Source: Flavobacteriales bacterium
GTDB taxonomy: Bacteria > Bacteroidota > Bacteroidia > Flavobacteriales_E > Vicingaceae
Direction of reading: 5' to 3'
NCBI GenBank assembly: GCA_020635795.1
Contig: JACJZD010000003.1
Coordinates: forward strand, 62,001 to 126,000
DNA length: 64,000 bases
Shown: positions 58,852 to 64,000 of the stretch, one piece after another
Layout: the number at the start of each line of letters is the position of its first letter
Numbering within the stretch: the stretch's first letter is position 1
Program-made: the position numbers and the translations under genes
Notes under the pieces: generated by a model
The model's database searches: none
Told to the model about the DNA's origin: nothing
What the model saw: only the letters and a program-made list of their open reading frames with translations

Positions 58852-59201
58852 ATATAGAAGAGTTTAGAGATTATTGTATTGCAAAGAAAGGAGTTACAGA
58901 GTCGTTTCCTTTTGATAAAAATACATTGGTTTTTAAGGTAATGGGTAAAATGTTTGCTTTAGCTGATGTGGAGACATTTGATTATATCAATTTAAAATCT
59001 GACCCCGAAAAAGCCGTTGAGCTCCGAGAAAAATTTCATGGAATAAAACCTGGTTACCACATGAGTAAAGTCCATTGGAATAGTGTTTATGTGAATATGG
59101 ATGTTGATGATAAACTGGTGCAGGAACTCATTGATGAATCTTACCAATTAATAGTAGCTAGTTTAACTAAAAAACTAAAAGAAGAATTAAATCAGTTATG
59201 A
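58848..59201 (+). CDS. MmcQ/YjbR-family protein
   Basis: A 117-residue cytoplasmic protein of the MmcQ/YjbR family (cyaY-like fold with double-wing features). Conserved parts are EEFRDYCIAKKGVTESFPFD, VFKVMGKMFALAD and PGYHMSKVHWNSVYV. The family is called DNA-binding on weak grounds and its job is unknown. Overlapping starts and stops with the Lrp gene before it and the DUF502 gene after it (4 bases each) show one transcript. Confidence 0.88.
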   Translation: MNIEEFRDYCIAKKGVTESFPFDKNTLVFKVMGKMFALADVETFDYINLKSDPEKAVELREKFHGIKPGYHMSKVHWNSVYVNMDVDDKLVQELIDESYQLIVASLTKKLKEELNQL

Positions 59202-59761
59202 AAAAAATATTAGGATACTTTTTACAAGGACTATTGTACACCTTACCAATAGTTGCCACTATTTATATTTTAATTCAAGCAATAGTATTTGTTGATGGTA
59301 TTATTCCTGTTGAAGTTCCTGGATTAGGACTGTTAATTATATTAATTTCTTTTACCTTAATAGGATATTTTGGTGGAGCATTCATCTCATCTTCAATATT
59401 CAATTTTGATAAAATATTGGATAAAGTACCACTTTTAAAAATTGTTTACACTTCTATTAAAGATTTACTGTCGGCTTTTGTAGGAAAGAAAAAAAGATTT
59501 ACAGAACCCGTTTTGGTTAAAATGGAAGGTAATGTTGAACGACTAGGTTTTGTAACTCAACGCGATTTGTCCGATTTAGGAATTCCAGATACAAAAATCG
59601 CTGTGTATATTCCATTTTCTTATGCCGTAACGGGTAATTTAATTATTGTTCCAAAAGAATGTGTTACTCCAGTAACAGGAAACTCTACCGATATCATGAA
59701 ATTTGTTATATCAGGTGGAGTTACAGAATTAGAAGATCAGGATGAGGAAGAAGACAATTAA
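59198..59761 (+). CDS. DUF502-family membrane protein
   Basis: A 187-residue inner-membrane protein. Two N-terminal helices (about 9-31 and 41-65) are followed by a soluble part with the DUF502 signatures PLLKIVYTSIKDLLSAF and FVTQRDLSDLGIPD and an acidic tail (EDQDEEEDN). The function of DUF502 is unknown. It is the last gene of its transcript, and its TAA overlaps the stop of the convergent LuxR-type gene. Confidence 0.85.
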   Translation: MKKILGYFLQGLLYTLPIVATIYILIQAIVFVDGIIPVEVPGLGLLIILISFTLIGYFGGAFISSSIFNFDKILDKVPLLKIVYTSIKDLLSAFVGKKKRFTEPVLVKMEGNVERLGFVTQRDLSDLGIPDTKIAVYIPFSYAVTGNLIIVPKECVTPVTGNSTDIMKFVISGGVTELEDQDEEEDN

Positions 59762-61395
59762 ATACCTCCAATAATTTTATGTCGATGAGCAATTGAAACA
59801 GCTTCTGCTCGTCCTTTTACTAGTAGTTTAGAATAAATTCTTCGAAGATGAGTTTTAACAGTTGCTTTTGAAACAAATAATTTTTCTGCAATGTCATTAT
59901 CTGTCCAGCCTAAAGCTAAATAAGATAATACTTCCATTTCACGTTGACTTAATGATAAGAGTTCATTAGGTAGGTCTTGTTGTCGTTTTTCTGAATAAAC
60001 TTTATCCAAAATTTCTGATTTATCATGTAATTCTCTATCAACTTCAGCTTTGTTTTTTTCAAGGGTTATGTTTTTATTTTCAATTAGAATGTTTTGAGCT
60101 TTTAATAATAGGTTAATTCTTTTTTTCTGAAAATATCCTATGCCTGCAAACACTATAATTAAACATGCCCCAAGAAGAAGTACTAAAAATGTTTTTCTTT
60201 TATTCGTTTCAATTTCTATATCATGGGTTTGTTTCTCTATAACTAGTTTTTGTTTTTGGAGTTCAACTTCTTTTTTTTCGTTTTGATATTTTGCTTCAGC
60301 TTCAGCCAAAGATGTTGCATTTTCAATTGTTAAAATAGAATCTTTTACTTGGCTATATTTCCTGAAATAATCTAAAGCTTTATCATCTTTATTTAATTGT
60401 TCATAAATTTCGGACAGGAGCAAATAGGCATTTTTTAATAAATCATTTGATTGTATTTGTTTGGCTAAAGCTAGGCTTTCTAAACAATATTTTTCAGCTT
60501 CTTTTAATTGGTTATTGTTTAAAAAGGCTCTGCCAATATTGTTTAAAGAAGTTGCAATACCAGGATTATCTTGTATTTCTTTTCTTATTGTTAATCCCTT
60601 AAACAAGTAGTCTAATGCTTCTTTGTTTTGGTTAAGAAAGATCAGAGCAAATCCAATATTATTGTAAGAACGTCCAATAGCTCTTTTTCTGTCTAGTTTA
60701 ATATTAATTTCAAGTGCACGTTTATGAAACTCTAATGATTTTCGATATTCATTTAAATTATAATATACAATGGCGATGTTGTTGGTTGTAGCTGCTATAC
60801 CTGCGTCATTTCCTAACCGTTCTTTTATTACTAACGATTTACCATAATACTCTAGCGCTTTATTATACATTTTTTGTAAATCATACACAATACCAATGTT
60901 GTTTAAATAAAAGGATTGCTCTTCTTCATCTCCTATTTTTTCCATTAATTTAAGTGCTTCAATAAAATTTAAAATCGATTTTTCGTAATCGCCTTTATTT
61001 GCATAGATTTTACCTAGCATGTTATAGGAAATAGCCATGTCTTTTGGGTCGGATTTCTTTTGTTTTAATAACAGACCTTTATAAATGCTTACTGTTGCTT
61101 CTTCAAAGTTTCCTATATTTCGGTAAATCTCTCCAAGGTTATCATAAAAAAAAATTTCGGAGGTATCTTTTAAATTATGTGATAGTTGTAAGCCTTCTTT
61201 GGCATATTTCAATGCTTCTTTATTGTCTACTAATGAGAGTTCTAATGATAATTTTTTAAGGATTTCAATTTTTTCTACCTCCTTAACCTTGGTTAGTTCA
61301 ATTTTTAAACTATCAATTTTTTCAGTTGAAAAACACAATTGTATTTCCAAAAATAGAAAGATTGATACTAGTAATGGTTTCATTAAAAATTGCAT
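59758..61395 (-). CDS. TPR protein with membrane helix and LuxR-type DNA-binding domain
   Basis: A 545-residue regulator of a type common in Bacteroidota. The N-terminal signal-like helix (about 5-22) is followed by tetratricopeptide repeats (about 60-350; for example MLGKIYANKGDYEKSILNF and AKQIQSNDLLKNAYLLLSEIYEQLNK, split), a coiled-coil stretch, one transmembrane helix (about 405-425, LVLLLGACLIIVFAGIG) and a second coiled coil. The last 70 residues are a LuxR helix-turn-helix (LSQREMEVLSYLALGWTDND, VSKATVKTHLRRIYSKL). The TPR part thus faces the periplasm and the DNA-binding part the cytoplasm, as one protein. A second start at ATG 61383 is also possible. It diverges from two secreted-protein genes. 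Confidence 0.85.
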   Translation of the reverse strand: MQFLMKPLLVSIFLFLEIQLCFSTEKIDSLKIELTKVKEVEKIEILKKLSLELSLVDNKEALKYAKEGLQLSHNLKDTSEIFFYDNLGEIYRNIGNFEEATVSIYKGLLLKQKKSDPKDMAISYNMLGKIYANKGDYEKSILNFIEALKLMEKIGDEEEQSFYLNNIGIVYDLQKMYNKALEYYGKSLVIKERLGNDAGIAATTNNIAIVYYNLNEYRKSLEFHKRALEINIKLDRKRAIGRSYNNIGFALIFLNQNKEALDYLFKGLTIRKEIQDNPGIATSLNNIGRAFLNNNQLKEAEKYCLESLALAKQIQSNDLLKNAYLLLSEIYEQLNKDDKALDYFRKYSQVKDSILTIENATSLAEAEAKYQNEKKEVELQKQKLVIEKQTHDIEIETNKRKTFLVLLLGACLIIVFAGIGYFQKKRINLLLKAQNILIENKNITLEKNKAEVDRELHDKSEILDKVYSEKRQQDLPNELLSLSQREMEVLSYLALGWTDNDIAEKLFVSKATVKTHLRRIYSKLLVKGRAEAVSIAHRHKIIGGI

Positions 61396-61514
61396 ATCAT
61401 CAAATGTATAAAGGTTTTTTATAAAACAAAATTTTTTTTAAAATCATCCTTTTGGATGACAAAAGGGATTTATTATTCATGGAGATTTGGAGAATAAATT
61501 TAAAATAAAAAAAC

Positions 61515-62180
61515 ATGAAAAAATTACTAATTATTACAATCTTAATGATGTGCTTTGGTACAATTATTAAAGCACAAAAAAGTATCGAAGTGTCTTATTC
61601 TATATTAAAAAATGGTAGCGAAATTAAAAATGTTAAAGAAGTGAATTCATCCGATATGGGAATGTTATTCGTGAGTTTAACACATGTGCCTGACTTTAGT
61701 GGTTATGACCTTATAACTGCTGTAGTAAGGTTTAAAACAAGAAAAGGGTCGGGCGGTTTTATTGAGTACACACTTGATGAATTTATGGCAAAGCTAAAAA
61801 ACTCAACAAAAATTCCAGGAATGAAATATTTGCTTCTAGCTGTTGTAAATAAAGTCGATAATCCTGATAATGGAAATGGTTATTTTACTATTGATGAATA
61901 TCCTTTTGAACCTTTTGGATTTAAGTATCTTTTTTCGAAAGAAGGTGCTGGGAATTTGGATGCTTATCAACTAGAGTTTGAGTTAAGGGGACAAAAAATA
62001 ATTAAATACGAAACTGTTTGGGAAGATGGAAAATCTATAACAAAACCTGTTTATGGCGATTTCGCTTCATTGAGTTCAAAGGCAGAGATAACTGTTAAAA
62101 CAGATGCAAGTGTTACTGCAAAATCTAGAAGTAGTAAGGTAAACGATGCTAATGATTTAAAAAAGATGTTTGGAAAATAA
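61515..62180 (+). CDS. Secreted protein of unknown function
   Basis: A 221-residue protein with a signal peptide (1-20, TIIKAQ). The mature part is a mix of beta strands (SIEVSYSILKNGSEIKN, FVSLTHVPDFSGYDLITAV) with a Lys-rich tail (VKTDASVTAKSRSSKVND). I do not recognise the family and see no catalytic motif. It has no T9SS sorting domain. It diverges from the LuxR-type regulator, and the large propeller protein follows 29 bases later. Confidence 0.6.
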   Translation: MKKLLIITILMMCFGTIIKAQKSIEVSYSILKNGSEIKNVKEVNSSDMGMLFVSLTHVPDFSGYDLITAVVRFKTRKGSGGFIEYTLDEFMAKLKNSTKIPGMKYLLLAVVNKVDNPDNGNGYFTIDEYPFEPFGFKYLFSKEGAGNLDAYQLEFELRGQKIIKYETVWEDGKSITKPVYGDFASLSSKAEITVKTDASVTAKSRSSKVNDANDLKKMFGK

Positions 62181-62209
62181 AATAATCAATAAACTAAAAA
62201 AATATAATT

Positions 62210-64000
62210 ATGAAAAACTTTAAATTCTTATATCAAACCCTAACTATAATGGGAGTGTTATTATTTTCAAATCAAATTGTTGCTCAAAATCAATTTATTT
62301 ATGAGTGGGCTTTCCGTTCTGCAATCAATGGAGCTAATGAGCAAATAAATGATGCTGTATATGATAGTCAAGAAAATGTTTATCAAACAGGAATACAAAA
62401 TGTGACTACAGGGATGGTATTAGTTCAAAAAATAAATACATCGGGCGTACCTCAATGGACAAAATATTTTACTGGCTCGTCAGGTTCTTATAATACAGGC
62501 ACTTCAATTACATTAGATACAAGTGAGAATGTTTTGGTTTGCGGTTCGTTTCAAAATACTTTGAATGCTGGAGGTTCACTATTAAATTCTAATGGAAATG
62601 ATGACATTTTCTTGGCAAAATTTAATTCATTAGGAGTTCACCAATGGAGTTTTTCAATAGGAGGACTAAGTCTTGATCAGGCTCTTTCTGTTACAACAGA
62701 CATGAACAATAATATATTCATTACTGGTTACTTTATAGGTACTGTTGATTTTGACCCAAGTGGTGCTACAGCGGACTTGACAAGTGCAGGTGCAGAAGAT
62801 ATCTTTTTAGCTAAATACGATGCTAATGGGAATTACTTATGGGCAATAAATGCGGGTTCTGTTGATGGAAGCAATATAGGGTATGGTGTTGTAACAGATT
62901 CTTTAGGAGATGTATATATTTCAGGTCAGTTTTTTGGAACTGTAGATTTTAACCCTTCTGTTGTAACAAATACTTTAACATCTAATGGTACGGCTGATGT
63001 TTTTGTTGCAAAATATGATAATAACGGAAATTATGTATGGGCATTTAATATTGGTTCAAATGGAGCGGATGGGGCAAAAAATATGTCAATTGGAAATGAT
63101 GGATTTTTATATGTAACTGGAAATTTTAATGGTACTGTAGATTTTAATCCAGGAGTAGGTGTAAATCAGTTAACAACACCGAATACACATGCATTTTTAG
63201 CAAAGTATGATGGTTTAGGTAATTATGTCTGGGGAATAAATATTGGCGATCAATCTGCCAGTATTTCTAATGTCTATGGAATTTCTAATAATGTTAACAA
63301 TGAAATAGTTATAAGTGGTTCATATCTAAATAGTATAGATGTTGATCCGAGTATAGGAACAGATACTCTATTTGCTAACGGAAATCATGATGTTTTTGTA
63401 GTTGTATATTCTAAAATAGGAACTTTAATTAAAGCCACTAGTTTGGGTTCAACAGGATTTGATTTTGGTTATGCAACAGACTTAAGTAATTCTGGAAAAA
63501 TATTTATAGGCGGAGCTTTTCAAAATACTGTAGATTTTGATCCTGGAGTAGGTATTGTTAATTTAAGTACTTCAATTGGGTATGATGCTTTTTCAGCTCA
63601 ATATGGAATGCCGCCCTGTAGTTTGCCAGATTTACCATCAATAAGTTCATTAAATAACCCTATTTGTTTTGGTGATAGTGCCACATTGTCAATCATTAGC
63701 GGTAATTTAAATGATGCATCGAATTGGTATTGGTATTCATCAACTTGCGGAGGTACTTTTTTAGGTGTTGGAAATACAATTTCTGTAATGCCGTTGTCTG
63801 CTACTGATTATTTTGTGAGAGGTGAAGGTAATTGTGTAGCTTCATCAAATTGTAGTAGTATCACAGTTAATGTAAATTCGTTACCTAGTGTTAGCATTGA
63901 TGTCTTTAACCCAAATACAATTTGTTTAAATTCTTCAGCAATTAATTTACCAATAGGATCTCCTATGGGAGGAGTTTATTCGGGATTAGGTGTTAATGGT
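62210..64000 (+). CDS. Secreted beta-propeller surface protein, 3' end outside window
   Basis: The frame starts at ATG 62210 and is open to the window edge (597 codons, in frame at the end). Signal peptide at 1-24 (NQIVAQN). Residues about 25-465 hold repeated units with the pattern ANGNYLWAINAG / NNGNYVWAFNIG and GTVDFDPS / GTVDFNPS / NTVDFDPG, about 50-60 residues apart. These match SBBP/beta-propeller repeats of T9SS surface proteins. From about 480 an Ig-like domain begins (NPICFGDSATLSIISGNLND, WYWYSSTCGGTFLG). A sorting domain, if present, is beyond the edge. Confidence 0.8.
   Translation, partial: MKNFKFLYQTLTIMGVLLFSNQIVAQNQFIYEWAFRSAINGANEQINDAVYDSQENVYQTGIQNVTTGMVLVQKINTSGVPQWTKYFTGSSGSYNTGTSITLDTSENVLVCGSFQNTLNAGGSLLNSNGNDDIFLAKFNSLGVHQWSFSIGGLSLDQALSVTTDMNNNIFITGYFIGTVDFDPSGATADLTSAGAEDIFLAKYDANGNYLWAINAGSVDGSNIGYGVVTDSLGDVYISGQFFGTVDFNPSVVTNTLTSNGTADVFVAKYDNNGNYVWAFNIGSNGADGAKNMSIGNDGFLYVTGNFNGTVDFNPGVGVNQLTTPNTHAFLAKYDGLGNYVWGINIGDQSASISNVYGISNNVNNEIVISGSYLNSIDVDPSIGTDTLFANGNHDVFVVVYSKIGTLIKATSLGSTGFDFGYATDLSNSGKIFIGGAFQNTVDFDPGVGIVNLSTSIGYDAFSAQYGMPPCSLPDLPSISSLNNPICFGDSATLSIISGNLNDASNWYWYSSTCGGTFLGVGNTISVMPLSATDYFVRGEGNCVASSNCSSITVNVNSLPSVSIDVFNPNTICLNSSAINLPIGSPMGGVYSGLGVNG

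Overview
The window is a 64 kb piece of an AT-rich (roughly one third G+C by eye) chromosome from a member of the Bacteroidota, most likely order Flavobacteriales. The grounds are: many secreted proteins with type IX secretion system (T9SS) C-terminal sorting domains, two PorP/SprF-like outer-membrane proteins, DUF5689 and YwqK-type proteins, several promoters of the Bacteroidota form TTTG-N18-20-TAnnTTTG, and A-rich leaders that mostly lack Shine-Dalgarno sequences. Nothing here fixes family or genus. No tRNA, rRNA, CRISPR array, insertion sequence or prophage was seen. No stretch over 300 bases is free of an assigned feature; the longest unassigned gaps are about 285 bases (18092-18377, which holds a promoter with a palindrome) and about 210 bases (38190-38399, a repeat remnant).

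Layout. 1-162: 3' end of a tail-fibre-chaperone-like gene. 181-2126: a T9SS protein and a lipoprotein. 2175-6701 (minus): mnmA, a YwqK protein, two glycosyltransferases and DUF4199, a likely operon. 6789-6888: SRP RNA. 6914-10167: lipocalin-like protein, transaldolase, Sua5/YciO protein and a T9SS protein. 10239-14757 (minus): small lipoprotein, von Willebrand-like membrane protein, YwqK protein, fructose-bisphosphatase. 14857-18091: acetyltransferase, aspartate kinase and a TPR-like protein.

18378-32152 is the most striking block: two giant repeat-rich surface proteins (1616 and 1550 residues) with type B (gliding-motility-associated) C-termini, each in a module with a PorP/SprF protein, plus a TPR/PD40/OmpA-like envelope protein. 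This resembles SprB/SprF-type adhesin delivery through the T9SS. A promoter whose -7 box is framed by a perfect 10-bp inverted repeat precedes the block.

32281-37946 is housekeeping translation machinery: rpsF-rpsR-rplI, then rimP-nusA-infB with a terminator-like hairpin in its leader and a long hairpin between nusA and infB. 38034-40415 (minus) holds a 51-residue Cys/Lys-rich protein, a truncated haemoglobin, a DUF6265-like lipoprotein and two DUF1801 paralogues separated by a decayed ion-channel pseudogene. 40523-45636 (minus) holds a TonB-dependent receptor under a TPP riboswitch (probable thiamine uptake), a NadR-like kinase and acetyl-CoA synthetase.

45731-54733 is a divergent locus: TonB receptor, two DUF5689 lipoproteins and a T9SS OB-fold protein on minus, two exported endonuclease/exonuclease/phosphatase-fold proteins on plus. 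It looks like an outer-membrane scavenging system, possibly for extracellular nucleic acid or phosphate. 54800-59761 holds a histidine kinase with a duplicated sensor region, hemW with an unusual in-frame insert, a cyclase, an Lrp regulator, an MmcQ/YjbR protein and a DUF502 membrane protein. 59758-64000 holds a membrane-tethered TPR-LuxR regulator diverging from a secreted protein and an unfinished beta-propeller surface protein.
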